Assembly (NCBI GenBank): GCA_023101885.1
Contig: JALPQD010000396.1
Coordinates: 1,253,339 to 1,317,338, forward strand
Length of the DNA: 64,000 nucleotides
Direction: 5' to 3'
Source: Typhlomys cinereus
Taxonomy: Eukaryota > Chordata > Mammalia > Rodentia > Platacanthomyidae
Part shown: in pieces, positions 21,702 to 33,604 of the stretch
Layout: each line of letters begins with the position of its first letter
Position numbering within the stretch: position 1 is the stretch's first letter
Notes under the pieces: generated by a model
Told to the model about the DNA's origin: nothing
Database searches by the model: none
The model's input: the letters and a program-made list of their open reading frames with translations, nothing else
Made by a program: the position numbers and the translations under genes

Positions 21702-21801
21702 ACCTTCCTTTTCCTTCCTTCCTTCCTTCCTTCTTCCTTCCTTCCTTCCTTCCTTCCTTCCTTCCTTCCTTCCTTCCTTCCTTCCTTCCTTCCTTCCTTC
21801 C
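21702..21801. repeat. (CCTT)n microsatellite
   Basis: About 100 bases of tetranucleotide CCTT with one interruption (ttcttcc at 21730), adjoining the distal end of a SINE. Confidence 0.95.
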
Positions 21802-22030
21802 GTGTGTGTCAGAGGGACTGGAAGGACCAAGGGTGACCAGGAATCATCCTGGATTGCTTCTACTTCCTTTTTGCTTCATGCTAGAATTTCCTAGGCTCTG
21901 CCTACCAGGGCCAGAAGTACAGGCCACTGCCATTACCACATGGCCTTTTTTTTAATGTGGGACCTGGGATCTGAACTCAGGACTTTCTGCTTGTGAGACA
22001 CTCTTAACCCCTAAACCATCTCTCCAGCCC
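21802..22030 (-). mobile_element. tRNA-derived B2-like SINE
   Basis: In reverse it has the standard body ('atcctggattgcttctactt', 'gggacctgggatctgaactc') and ends 'aaaccatctctccagcccta', the complement of the B2-type head. The CCTT microsatellite replaces the usual TG repeat at its far end. Confidence 0.8.
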
Positions 22031-22739
22031 TACATTTTTTTAAAAAAATAATACGTGTCCATCCAAAAGCCCAACCAAATCCATAGTTCCCATATATAAG
22101 GATCATATCACCACACAAATCTTCCAACACAGAAAACAGAATTCATCACTCATCTATGTGCAAATATCACTCTCCACCAAATCCTTGGCTATGTCTGCTG
22201 CTATCATATCAACATACCCAACTCTACTCTTTGTTTTTGTATTTCAGAAGCTATCCTGTAATGTTACATTTCTACTTCTAGTTTAGGAATTTTATTTCCT
22301 ACACAACTATTTGTAAAATATCCTCCTAGTTTAAGTCTTTTGAAATAATAAAGGTTTATATTATTAAAAAAAGTGTCACAGTGACAGGTGACCACCAGTG
22401 TAATAGTGACATGTAATAGTGGCATGAGCACAAGTAGACAACCAACAGCTTTCTGATTGACCCAAGACTCATTTGTCAGAATAGTACCTATCCCTGTTAA
22501 CTGTAAACTAGAACAAGAACCTAAAAAAAGGAAGGAATTAAATCAAAAGGAAGACAGCTAATAAACTTATAGTTGGAAGACAGTACATCAAAGTGCTACG
22601 TAGGCAGCTGTTATTATACCCATAGAATAGGTATAACTCACAGTGTAAATCTTTGGGTGTAAAGCTGAATGAGTAAAGGGAAATGTTCATAGCAGTGGGG
22701 TAACCTGAAAGAAGTAACTTGTTACACTATGGAGGCCTG

Positions 22740-22980
22740 AGCCCTCACAGGAATAGACAAGCCAGAGTGAACCCTGAAGTCCATAGAAGCATATAGGCAT
22801 AAGGGTGTGACAGAATGGGAGGAACTGTGAAGGGAAGGAAAAGGATGGGAGGGAGAGGGGAGGTAGGGAAGCTGGGATGAATACACTTGTAAAAGTAGAA
22901 AAAAATGAGCAAAAAATAAAAAATAACTGTTAATAAAAAAATACCCAAAGGCACAAAGAATCAGTAAAAAAAAAATAAGA
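22740..22980 (+). mobile_element. Possible old L1 3' UTR end
   Basis: A G-rich tract ('gggagggagaggggaggtag'), then 'atgaatacacttgtaaaag' and an A-rich tail resemble a diverged L1 3' terminus. Weak evidence. Confidence 0.35.
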
Positions 22981-24511
22981 GACTGAAAGAAGAGTAACTT
23001 GGCTGGACATCACTGAGAAGATATTTGAGCAAATGTTAAAAGAAGGCCCAAGACTGAGCCACAGGGTCATCTGAGAGAAGGGCTTCATCCAAGCCAGAAG
23101 CATGTGCAAAGACCTCAGCAGAATATTTTCTTATTCTTATTAGAACTGCAAACTCACTGTGAGTGAAACAGAGCTGCTGTAAGCTTAGGAGAGAAAGGTA
23201 ATATGACCTCACTTGAGTTTTATGATGATAATTCTAGCAGTGGTTTAACATAGATCAATCCAGGACATATGGAAGAAGGAAGTCATTACATGCATCCAAA
23301 CTAGAAATGGAGACTTACACACAACTGAAGCAGTAAAGGAAAGAGGGCAGACCTTGGGAACAGATGGAGGTGGAAACAACAGGAATTACTGATGAAAATG
23401 ATTTGGGTTGGAATTGAGGACATCTGAGCTCAAGGATTCAACATCTGAAAGAAGAAAAATATTTCATCAGAAATTTGTAGGAATTGAGTAGCGAATTTAT
23501 TTTAGATTATGTTTACCTTAAGATGGTTGTTTCTATGAAGGGAACTCTTATGAGAACCAGTGAAATAAACAAGTATCTTCAATCCATTTCTCCTAAGATT
23601 TATTTATATCTGTCTTCATATTCATATTTATATTCTTAGCTGTTCAGCTTACCTCTTTCAACCTTCTCACTTCTCACTTTAAATCCCAAACCATCTGATT
23701 ACTGTGGTACATACACAAACTCCTACTCTGTCCTGACATGTACCCTATTAGTGCCAGCTGACTTAAAATTCACATACACTTTCAACTGTATGTTCACAAG
23801 CCATAAAACTTTTCATAATCTGTCCCTTAAGGTCTTTTAGACATTTTATTGGTATAATTTTCTAGAGACTTAACTTGTTCTTTGGCAGTTGTCAGGTTGC
23901 CTTCCCTTTTTTGTCATGTTTCCTGATCTCATTGAGATTTATAAATCTGTGTTCAGTAATCTATATCACAATGATAATGACACTAGTCCGTGAGCTCACC
24001 AAGATGGGAGATGTAGGATCTATGATATTCCACTAACTTCTAAAGCTATGTTCTTTCAGAAATGCTTTCCTCATAAAGACAGTACATCAGCACTACAGCT
24101 TGGACTCTAGGGATAGAATGAAAAAGATGAAGCATAATGCATAAAACAAAGTGCTCTTCAGACTCCAGGTGTCTCCCTTAACATAGCCAAGCATTTAATG
24201 ACTTTGAAAACTTCCACTAGCTATGATGACTTCTACCCTTAAGATGGAGCTGATTTGTTCTGTCATCTTCTCTTTCCCCTACAAGTAGATTCCCTATCTT
24301 GAAATCATGTGGAAGCTGCCAGAATGCTTTGTTTATTTTTCCATGCTACCAGGTTAGTCTGACATGTTCCTAGTTACTCTACCATGATGAATTCCTTGTT
24401 GTCCAATTATGTTGACTACTACTGTTTTCCCCTCATCTCAAAGTGCACTTCTCTACCTTCTTACATTGGTCTTCCATTGTGACAGATGAAGTGTTCCTGA
24501 GCAATAATATT

Positions 24512-24688
24512 CTGTTCTATTCTATTCTATTCTATTCTATTCTATTCTATTCTATTCTATTCTATTCTACTCTACTCTACTCTACTCTACTCTACTCTAC
24601 TCTACTCTACTCTACTCTACTCTATTCTATTCTATTCTATTCTATTCTATTCTATTCTATTCTATTCTATTCTATTCTATTCTATTCT
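24512..24688. repeat. TTCTA pentanucleotide satellite with CTCTA core
   Basis: About 177 bases of pentamers. The outer parts are TTCTA; the inner block from about 24568 to 24622 is uniformly CTCTA. It creates a long open frame by chance, which should not be taken as coding. Confidence 0.95.
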
Positions 24689-25314
24689 TCTTCAGACCTA
24701 TCCATATTTAGCACTTTCTGTTGGATTTTAGAGAATTCTATTTACATGCCAATTTGTAAGTGTGACGAATTTTTTTAGATCACTATACATTATATTAGAC
24801 CATCAATTACAATAAGGAATATTATTTGAGGAAACAAATGTGGGGATTTAAGCAAGTCTGCAGTTAAAAGCAATTCATACCTGTCTTTTTCTCTATTTTC
24901 TGTTTAGTTGTTGTTTCAAATCATAGGACTCAGTGTTTAATGAGATCCCAAATTATAACTATCACTTGAAACACTATATCAATGAATAGATTTGAAATAG
25001 AATTTCTTGATGGAGAGTTTCTTTGTATTTGATAGAATTTACTGATTTTAAGAGTTAGTACAGTTTCAATTTTCCAGTGTTATGTTTTACTAGAGCAAAG
25101 CCCAATTAGGACCATTTCAATTTTTGTTACTAATATCTGAATAAAAGCATTTAATTTACAAATTTCCAATTTCTAACTAGGTAAAATTCTAGAATCTTGA
25201 TTTAAATTAATTGTATATTTTGTGTGTGCATAAAGCTGCCAAAATATCTAATATTATATATTCTTATGTAACCCGTTTAATTCCATTTATTTTCTAAATG
25301 TATTTGATTTTTTT

Positions 25315-25593
25315 GTTGCATGCTTGTGTATATGTGTATATGTGCAGTCAAGAGGGCATGTGAATGTGTGTGTATGTATGTTCCCATGCAGATCACATGG
25401 GTTACATAGATAGTCATCCTGGATTGTTCCCCCACCTTATTTCTCTGTTAGAGTGTTTCTGAGGTCAAGTCATACACTATAAACTCTAGCTTCATACCTT
25501 TCCAGGCATCTTGATGTATAATGTGAGGATCTGAACTCAGATCCATGGGTTTACTAGGCAAAGACTATAGTGCCTGAGCCATCTCTACAGCCC
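25315..25593 (-). mobile_element. Diverged B2-like SINE
   Basis: TG-rich start (25325-25380), a SINE body ('tcatcctggattgttcccc', 'gaggatctgaactcagatcc'), ending 'gagccatctctacagccc', the complement of the B2-type head. Confidence 0.75.
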
Positions 25594-25860
25594 AATGCTT
25601 TTCATTAATAAATCAGCATGTCATTTAAGGTTGGTCACATGTTTCCTAAATTTGGAAGGAGTTCACAATATAAGCATTCATTTCATAGAGATCCTTCTGT
25701 TGATTTTGGATTCACAGCATATAACAAGCCCACTTTTCCCCATCTAAAATCCTAATTGAGTTCTACAGCAAATGTGATGTCTGAGCCTATCCTCCATACT
25801 GCCCAACAGCTCCTAACCATAGGTGTTCTCAATTCTACCAGTAAGAACCACCAAAATGGA

Positions 25861-25864
<4 letters not shown>

Positions 25865-25909
<45 letters not shown>
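25865..25909. repeat. (GT)n microsatellite
   Basis: About 22 pure GT units at the distal end of the SINE, followed by two short variants of 'gatatctgtgtgt'. Confidence 0.95.
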
Positions 25910-25910
<1 letters not shown>

Positions 25911-25996
25911 TATCTGTGTGTGTGATATCTGTGTGTGCATGTGGAAGACATGCTGGATTGCTCTGTATCCTTTTTGTTTTGATCTGGGTTTCCCAG

Positions 25997-26402
25997 TGTT
26001 GCAGTCCCCCTACATGGTTGCTGATAAATGACCATCAAACAGCTTAAGGGAACAAGGAGTTTATTTCCTTACTATTACTGGTTACAGTTCATAGTCCACC
26101 TTGATAGGAGAGCATGCACCAACACTAGGACTGAGGGTATTGGCCACACCATCACCACATAATGGCTGAGAGATGGACAATCCTTACTTTCCAAACCAGC
26201 AGTGCTGGCCAAGTGAACAGAAAGATGCCAACTCTCTTAACCAGCTCTCTGTGATTTATCCAGGGCCTAATTCCACCCACCATGGGCTGGGTCTTCCCAT
26301 CAGCTACACAATCTGGGCTTAACTCAACCATCAAATCTCTACAACTGTGCCCAAAGTCCAAACCCTCAACAGTCAAGTTGACACCTGTGCTTAACTATGA
26401 CA
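25997..26402 (+). mobile_element. Solo LTR (MaLR/ERVL-like) with 5-bp duplication
   Basis: A 406-base element starts TGTTGCAG and ends CTATGACA (TG...CA), and is flanked by CCCAG on both sides (25992-25996 and 26403-26407). It is similar to 58018-58414. The length, the TG/CA ends and the 5-bp duplication fit a MaLR-type LTR. No internal or coding region is present. Confidence 0.8.
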
Positions 26403-26779
26403 CCCAGGCTGAACCTTCCTGGGCCAGAAATGCAGGCCACTGCCATTCCACCCAACATGTTAAATTTAATGCAGGATCTGAATTCAAGTCCTTCTGTTTA
26501 TGAGATAAATGTTTTAACCACAGAAACATTTCTCAGGATCCAAAATAAAAGATTAGTACCTTTATCCAATATACATGTGACCATTCTTTGCAGCACACAT
26601 TAAAATATAAAATTTACAGTGATATTATCATATTTCTTTATATCTTTGTCATCTTTCTTTATACAACTTTGACTCATGCTGTAGATCCCTCATTTCAGTC
26701 TATGGAATTTCCATTAACTGCATCCAGAGAATCAGCATAATAAACTCATCTTTTGCTTAACTCTGAGTTCTTTTATTTT

Positions 26780-27260
26780 CACACTCATGTTAAAAGGGCA
26801 ACATTGCTAGGTACAGAATTTCCAGTTAGTAGCTTTTTTTCTTTTGAAATTTTGACTCAAGAATCTGGCCATTAACATTTCTGATAAGAACTAAGAAGAT
26901 AATATTTTTGAGAAAGTTGAATGTGATAAATTTTCTCTTTAGGATGTTTTTACTATTCTTTCATTGATCTTTGATAGACGTCCAGGTTTCTCTAAATTTA
27001 ATCCACTTTGACTTAGATCAACTTCTTTTGTTTGTACATTTGGGTATTTTGTGAAGTCTGAAGTTGTTGAACCACCTTTTTTTTTAGATAATTCATGTTC
27101 CTTATCTATGTTTCTTCTCTCTATTCCTTTTATGTCCTGTATGCACCGTTGACTCATTTATCCATACTGATCATTTCCCATGTTTTCAGACTGTTTCTTC
27201 TGCCTTCAGAAGTTGTTTATTTGCCATGACAACTCTACATCTCAGATATACATTTCAACA
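26780..27260 (-). mobile_element. Ancient L1 ORF1 fragment, antisense
   Basis: 'ttgctaggtacagaatttcc' and 'catttctgataagaa' resemble the complement of mammalian L1 ORF1 C-terminal coding DNA, much diverged, with no usable frame. Confidence 0.45.
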
Positions 27261-28489
27261 TGTTTTTTTCTATTCCTTTATACAGTTTCTCTCCATATTT
27301 TGGTTTTGATATTCCATATATATGATTTTTTAACTACTTAGTCTATGTTTTCCTTTGAACTTTGAATACTGAAAATAAGTGTTTTGAAATCTTAATATAG
27401 TAATACATGTAGCACAGCATAGTATAGCATAGCATAGCATAGTATATACCTAGAAGACAGAGCCTCAGAACAAAGTAATAATGGGTATAGCAATCTAAGG
27501 TGATTCATGATGTCATCCTTGGGCCTCTGCAGGCATATGCACTCAAGTGCATTTTGGTAAATACACACACATTCACATACATTTAGGCATAAACACACTT
27601 GCAAAAATAAATGCGTAAGATCTTAAGTCAGCAATATCATAATTCTTTCTTAATATGCATAACATTGTGCATTGGAGTATCTGTGTGTCATTTTCACTCC
27701 AAGATGATAAAATAAGCTCCATCCTGAATAAAGAAAGGTTGATACACAGACTCTTTCAGTCAAATCTAAGTCCCACTAACTGTATGCAACCCTTCTATTC
27801 TTTTCCCACTACACTAAATAAGCTGTGAGCATGCCCCGGGCTGTAGCATACAAGTACAATGTATCATGTGAAAATGAAAAGGAACAAAAATTATTTGAAG
27901 AATGTGAATTCTAACAGAAATAAAGTCTTGTGTTTGTTTCACAACATGTTGTTGCACCAAATTGTTTGACACAAGAATATTATAAGGAAGGGTTTTAATC
28001 CAGATTATAGTCCATCATGGTGGAAAAGTCACAGCAACAGGAGATGAGAGACCTGTCAACACCACAGTTAGGAGTAGAAAGCAGTGGCTAAATGCATCTA
28101 TTTTGTGGTAATGTTGAATTTGCTTTCATATATAAAATACAAGACATCTAGGCCTGGGAATCATGCCAACCACAGCAGTAGAGGGGGTCTTCTCACACAA
28201 ATTAGATCAATCAAAACAATATTCCACATGTATAACGACATGCCTGGCCCTTGATTATGAGATTGACAATTAATACTAACCATCTTAGGGTTTCAAAATC
28301 CTATCATGCTCTTAATATCACTATTATTCAGTTTCTATATTTATACTATACTCTTTTAATGAGGGTTCCATATGAGTACAAATGTGACAGGAAATGCAGC
28401 GGCCTGAGTTGTGTCACTAAAAGTAGTTGTCAGTAATCTAGTCACCTGCTGGTCCTCTCAGGATGACACTAACTAATGTTTCCCTGCAG

Positions 28490-28840
28490 GCGCAGCTGCA
28501 TATGAAGACTTGAAGGTGATTCAGCCTGAGAAATTTGTTGTAGTCGTTGCTGGAGAGACTGCCACTCTGAACTGCACTGTGACCTCTTTGCTTCCTGTAG
28601 GGCCCATTCAATGGTTCAGGGGTGTAGGACCCAGCCGGGAACTAATATACAAGTTCACAGGGGAGCATTTCCCCCGAGTAACAAATGTTTCAGATCTTTC
28701 AAAGAGAAACAACATGGACTTTACCATTCGCATCAGTAACATTACTGCAGCAGATGCCGGTATTTACTATTGTGTGAAGTTCCAGTCATCATCAAACAAA
28801 GAGCTTCCGTCTGGAAGAGGCACTGAAATCAGTGTGCTTG
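28490..28840 (+). CDS. Sirpb-like: SIRPB-like gene B, Ig V-domain exon (D1)
   Basis: This exon encodes the N-terminal, ligand-facing V-set domain. It is 351 bases, with a 'tccctgcag' acceptor and a 'gtaagc' donor, phase 1 at both ends. The protein starts [18 protein letters not shown] after the leader junction. It has the first cysteine in ATLNCTVTS, the core tryptophan in [15 protein letters not shown], the [18 protein letters not shown] motif with the second cysteine, and the J-like strand [10 protein letters not shown]-glycosylation sites are NCT, NVS and NIT. All are SIRP V-domain hallmarks, and the frame has no stop. In SIRPA this domain binds CD47; SIRP-beta domains usually do not, and binding cannot be predicted here. 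It pairs in phase with the leader at 17166 and the membrane exon at 42082. Confidence 0.93.
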
Positions 28841-31800
28841 GTAAGCACAGCATTCTTCTCAATTTCTCTTTGTCTGACAACAGGTCAAAAACAATGCAGG
28901 GTATTTATTCAGTCAGAGCTAAGAAACAGGTGTGGTTGTGGAGCTCAAGTTCATTCTCTCATTTCACCCCAACTATGGGTCAGGGCAGTCCAGGAAGATA
29001 TAGAAAAGGCTGTATGCCAGTGGTTCTAATTCTGGTTAATGGGGAGACATCCATTCTCTTGTCTACCTTCTCCAGAGTTCTCTCCCTTCCCCATATGTCC
29101 CAGTCATCTGGCTGCACAGATGAATTTTTCAGAACAGTTGAGTTGGTATGCCCACTACAGTATAAGATTTACTTGTTTCCACAGAGCACAACCCCAAAAG
29201 GGTTGGGGGGGTCAGGACTTCTTTTTATGCTCCAAGCACATAGGGTCTTCTGTATGTCAGGGTTAAAGCTACATGTCAAGGTAGATGGCAGGGAGCAGAC
29301 AGGCAGGGGATCTTCTCATGGCTAAAGTCTACTCTCTACCATGTGGACCAGGGTGTCAGGACATAGAGAGTAATCAAAATGTGTCTTCTCTCCTTCTATT
29401 CCATTGATAGCACAATAGAAGTCTCTTGACATATTCAGGTTCCCTGTGGAAGCTCTTAGTCCTGGTGAAGGAAATTGTGAAGAAACTACCAAGGACATTG
29501 TTGGGTCCTTCTGGGAGACTTTGTTTAAGGATACAATCTCAGAAGCACTGAAGGGTCTGAGTTAGAGCTGGGCCATGCTCCAGAGATGGTACCTATGTTG
29601 GGAACATACACTCTCCAGTAAAGACATTAAGGTACTCAATTTTGGATTTCAGACAAAGGCCTGGGGTTCTGTAGTTAGGTATTCATTTTTGGATATCACC
29701 CCACAAACTATAGTCAATACTTCCAGTCTTACCCTGGTAGAATGTAAACTGCATATTTATTTATTTACTTATTTTTATTTGTCCAACACCACAGCCATGG
29801 TCCTGTATCTAGTTAGTTCTGAGATTTAGTCTGAAATTCTGATCAGATTCTAAATCAACTTCCTGCACCCCCAAGAAAAGACATTGTTTCCACTCAGGAA
29901 GTCAAGAGAACATTGGTGCTGTTGATTTAATTAGTCTCCAATGCAGATGTTGCCCAAAGAGGCAGCATCTCTTCATGACATCAGTTTCCCAGGAACTCAA
30001 ACCCTGATGACCAATAGCAATTGGAATATCTGTCCCAGCTTTACTCAAATCCTCCCCCTACACTAGAACAGAGTGTTGGTACCTTGAGTAACCAGCAGCA
30101 GCATACTCCAGAAAAGCAGAGATACCACAATTCAGATTTCTTATGATAAATCATTTATTTCATCTTATGGATGAATCAGTGTTGCAGTGGAAGATGTCAT
30201 ACATTGTCCTGCACATCAGAAGAGCCTGCTGGGTCAGAGGTGCATATGTTTTGTATATGTATATTATATACAAGACTGTCGTAAGGAAATAAATCCCTTG
30301 TTCCCTTAAGCTGTTTGTTGGTCATCTATCAGCAACCATGCAGGTGAACTGCAACACACATGTTCTTTTGTGACATGACACTCCTTGCGTACCAGCCACA
30401 AAACAGGCTGCCTTCTGCCTCCAAGCCTGCCGCAGAAAACTATACATGGAAGGAAGAATATTTTTAATTCATTTTTTAAATTATGGTAACAATAGCTCAT
30501 GTGTTTTCATCACCCATTACCTATTTTACCCCACATTCCATCCAACCTCATCCTGCCAAGGACATTGTTGGCTCTTTCTGGAAGATTTTTGTCTCCCAGA
30601 AATAGATTTTCAGTCTCCAGCCCATTCGCTCATTTTCCCACATCCACCTGCGCAAGGATGCCTGCACTAGCTAGTACCTGGAAAACCAAGATCCACAAGT
30701 GGGGGTAAACTATGGAGAATAAAGAACCTCTGTTTCTTGTCTAATACCAGCCCCATACAGTGTTAGAATAATGCTGAATCTCATGGGTTCTTCCCTATTT
30801 TGTGGTAGAATATTGCAATGCCATATATTGTAGAGGTTTAGTAAAAGTAGACATCATTGCATCTAGTTCTTGGGTATGCCAGACCTGAAAGGAATAGAGG
30901 CTACTGTCTGATAGTACCTTTCCCTGTCTTCTGACTCTTAACTTTCTTACCATATCCACTTCTACAAGGTTCTCTGAGCTGTGGAATGGGAGGTGATTTA
31001 GATATCTTATTTGGGGATGAACCTTCCACACGTTTACTTAGAATTTGGTCAGCTGTGGTTCTTAAGCAGGCAGAATTTAAGTAGGACTCAGAAAGACCAC
31101 AGCTTCTTTCTTTTCTGGGCTCCCAATATGGGCTCTTCCCAACAGTTCTTGAAAGTCATCTTGTCAGGGCAAAATGGAGGTGGTTTCAGTGGTAGTGGTT
31201 GAGCGTGTGGACACTAGTTTTGTTGAAGGACACAAAACCCCAAGGGAATGGACACTAGGAAATAGAGGGGAGGAGAGGACATGGTCTCTCCTCTGAGTCT
31301 GTGGACCTACTTGTGACTTGGTAATGATCACAGATCATTGTTATAAAGGGAAAGATGTATAGATCACTTGGCCCAGCAGTATCCTAAATCCAGGAAACGT
31401 AAGTGCTGTGAGATCTCAGATGACAAGCTGAACTTTTCTGTGTCTAAGTTTCCCCTTCAGGAGTTGTAGTTACCCTTATGCCTCCCCCTGGAGGTCTATG
31501 TCTTCAACCTCCACTGTACCCTGAGGGTACAGTGAGGGTACAGAGAACTGCTGGAAAACCCAGCTCAGAAAACCATAGGATGAGAAAACCATCTCAGATG
31601 TCCTCAGTTTCCCCTTCTGTAAGGGTAGTCATGATCCCCATTGGAGGTTATGATTCGAGATGGAAAGGAGATACACAAAATCTGGGGGTTGATGTGAGGG
31701 TCACTACTAGACAACAAAACTGTGATGGTCTTCAGAAAGGGATGGAGGCTAAAAGTTTAAACCAATATTTCAGGTCAGTTATTCTCTGGCATGTGGATGG

Positions 31801-32849
31801 AGAAAAAAAGCCATCACATTGGGATCCCATGTGCATTTAGGAACATGATTTATATTGGTGCTTGGATAAGTTTGTTTTGAAGGGACGCTTTGTAAAGGTT
31901 ACTCTTTACTATTGCTGTGAGAGAGCACTCAAAGTCAATCAATTTAAGGGAGAATGGGAGATTTATTCAGCTTATGGTTCCAGAGGGGAGATGCAGTCTT
32001 TCATGACTGGTGGTTGAAGCTGAAGTCACTCCCATCTGTGAGGCTGAGAGCTGCAAGACTGCTGCTCCAAAAGGCAGACTTCCCCAGGAGGTAGAGTTGG
32101 ACTAAACCACTTCAAGGCCCACCCTCCTATGACCACCTTCCTCCAACAAAGCTTCACCTCTAAAAGGTGCCATGACCTTTCCAAACATATGAAACATTAC
32201 AAACCATGACATCCTTGCTGGGTTCTCTCCCATTTTTTGCAGTATAGTCATTTTTTATTTTATTGTTCAAAACAAAATTCCAAAACCATCATCAAAAAGG
32301 CAACATAGCAGTACATTCTATAACACATAAAGGCGGAAACTCAAAAGCACCACTCCATCCAAAACCCCATTATTATATAAGAATCACACCAGAATACAGT
32401 GGATAACTAAGTGCACTATTACCTTCCATCAAATCTTTGACCATCTTCACAGCAATCACACCAACATACCCAACCCTAACTCTAAATCCCCTACCACAAG
32501 GAACATGAAAGAACAAGTGTTTTTTTTTTAATTTGGGAGATTTCATTTAAAAATATTGGAAAAAATTGTAAATATCAAAAACTTTGTGTCATTTGAAAGT
32601 TTAGAGAACACTTGTGCCAACTGTTCCCTAATTTTGTCTCCAGAAAACATGGCTCCTTTTGGATACAGCCTAATGTGAGACAGAAATATGTAAACATGAT
32701 AGGAGGAGGTTGACTGAACATGGATGGCAATCTGATTACTTTCCCACATACTTCTACTTATGACAAGCAAGAAGTTCTGTGTCCTTCTTTTAAGTAGGCA
32801 GCCTCAGGCTATCCTCAGGACTGACGGGAACTCCTTAAATTATTTTTTG
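28841..32849 (+). other. Gene B intron 2, proximal part
   Basis: No C1 exon was found by reading all frames here. Partial repeats are a terminal LTR piece at about 30280-30356 (antisense, beginning as 25997) and an interspersed repeat at about 31895-32215 with 'tttattcagcttatggttcc' and 'aaggtgccatgacctttcc', of a class I cannot name. The remainder (28841-30250, 30360-31890, 32220-32850) has no recognised feature. Confidence 0.55.
30280..30356 (-). mobile_element. Partial LTR, related to the solo LTR at 25997
   Basis: In reverse it begins tgttgcagttcacctgca and continues 'aacagcttaagggaacaag', matching the start of 25997-26402. The rest of the LTR is absent. Confidence 0.6.
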
Positions 32850-32965
32850 TTCCTTTCTGGTTTCTTGAGACAAGATTTCAGTCTATATAGTCCAGGCTGA
32901 CTCTGAAGACCTACTTCAACCTCCCAAGGGCTGGGGAATTGCAGGTATTAGCCGCCATTGTTTGG
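32850..32965 (-). mobile_element. B1 SINE (antisense)
   Basis: The complement of a B1: 'ttcttgagacaagatttcag', 'ccaggctgactctgaagac', 'cctcccaagggctgggg'. B1 is rodent-specific, which supports the host assignment. Confidence 0.8.
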
Positions 32966-33034
32966 TAAACACTTGTTCTGAATTTCTAGGTTAAAAGGAA
33001 CTAATCTAGCACATATCTTTGTCTCACAGTAATA

Positions 33035-33160
33035 GTTTCTTGTCTTTGGCAGTACCAGATTGGGTACTGAATTTGGGGCCTTAAGCAAACTGAGCTATGC
33101 TATGTATCCCCAGTTCTTTGCTTTGAGATACAGTCTCACTAACTAGGGATTTTATGCCCT
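33035..33160 (-). mobile_element. ID/B4-type SINE (antisense)
   Basis: An ID-like head in reverse ('tactgaatttggggcc', 'gctatgtatccccagttc') next to a B1-like piece ('gagatacagtctcactaact'). Confidence 0.6.
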
Positions 33161-33384
33161 AATTGTCTAATTTTTTTCATATCAAATTTAATATTACATC
33201 AGTTTTTCAATTTTTCAGATGCTTTCAGTGCTTCATTGTAATTGCTGCTACTGCTACAAAAAGATGCAGTTTACATCTTGATGACTGTCTTAGGCTGCTT
33301 CATTTTTGGTAATCTTTTAGAAGTCTGGAAGTCTTTTCACACAAGTGGAACAGTGGAACATGACTGTGATACTAACAATAGGGA

Positions 33385-33582
33385 GGCGAAGGAACCCTTT
33401 TTGAGTTTGAGGCCACCCTTGGATACAGCAAAGCCCTTGTTTCAGTCAGGCATGTGGTTCATATGGAATCCTAGCCCTTGCCAGGTGGAGGCAGGGAGAT
33501 TGGGAGTTCAAACTCATTCTCAGCTACATAGTGAGTTGGATGGAGGCCACCTGCGCTACATGAGACAGTTCTTTAAAAAAAA
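33385..33582 (+). mobile_element. B1 SINE (sense)
   Basis: 'gtcaggcatgtggttcatat', 'ccaggtggaggcagggag', 'gagttcaaactcattctcag' and an A-rich end at 33573-33582 make a clear B1, preceded by a second partial B1-like unit. It abuts the 3'-truncated L1. Confidence 0.8.
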
Positions 33583-33604
33583 GTGTCACTAAGTGGGTTT
33601 GGTA

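Larger units (their letters stand above)
25862..26535 (-). mobile_element. B2-like SINE split by a solo LTR
   Basis: The first part (25862-25996) has the TG repeat and 'ctggattgctctgtatcc', ending 'gggtttcccag'. The second part resumes at 26403 with 'cccaggctgaacc', 'gccactgccattcc' and 'ggatctgaattcaagtcc'. The SINE is continuous if 25997-26402 plus one CCCAG copy is removed. Confidence 0.8.
17239..28489 (+). other. Gene B intron 1 (11.25 kb)
   Basis: No exon is recognised between the leader and V exons. The first 3.7 kb (to about 20900) is homologous to 61480-63870 behind gene C and includes an ID-like SINE shared by both copies (17870-17930 and 62170-62235, antisense). The rest holds microsatellites, SINEs, a solo LTR and an old L1 ORF1 fragment, each listed. 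The stretches 22030-22600, 23000-24500, 24700-25300 and 27600-28480 show nothing I can name. Confidence 0.6.

Noticed and set aside
24443..24778. 111-residue open frame
   Set aside because: It is the translation of the TTCTA pentamer array.
25752..26047. Open frames with CVCV or HTHT repeats
   Set aside because: Translation of the GT microsatellite in a SINE.
28510..29325. 271-residue frame reading through the V exon
   Set aside because: The true exon ends at the gtaagc donor at 28841; the rest is intron with no domain.
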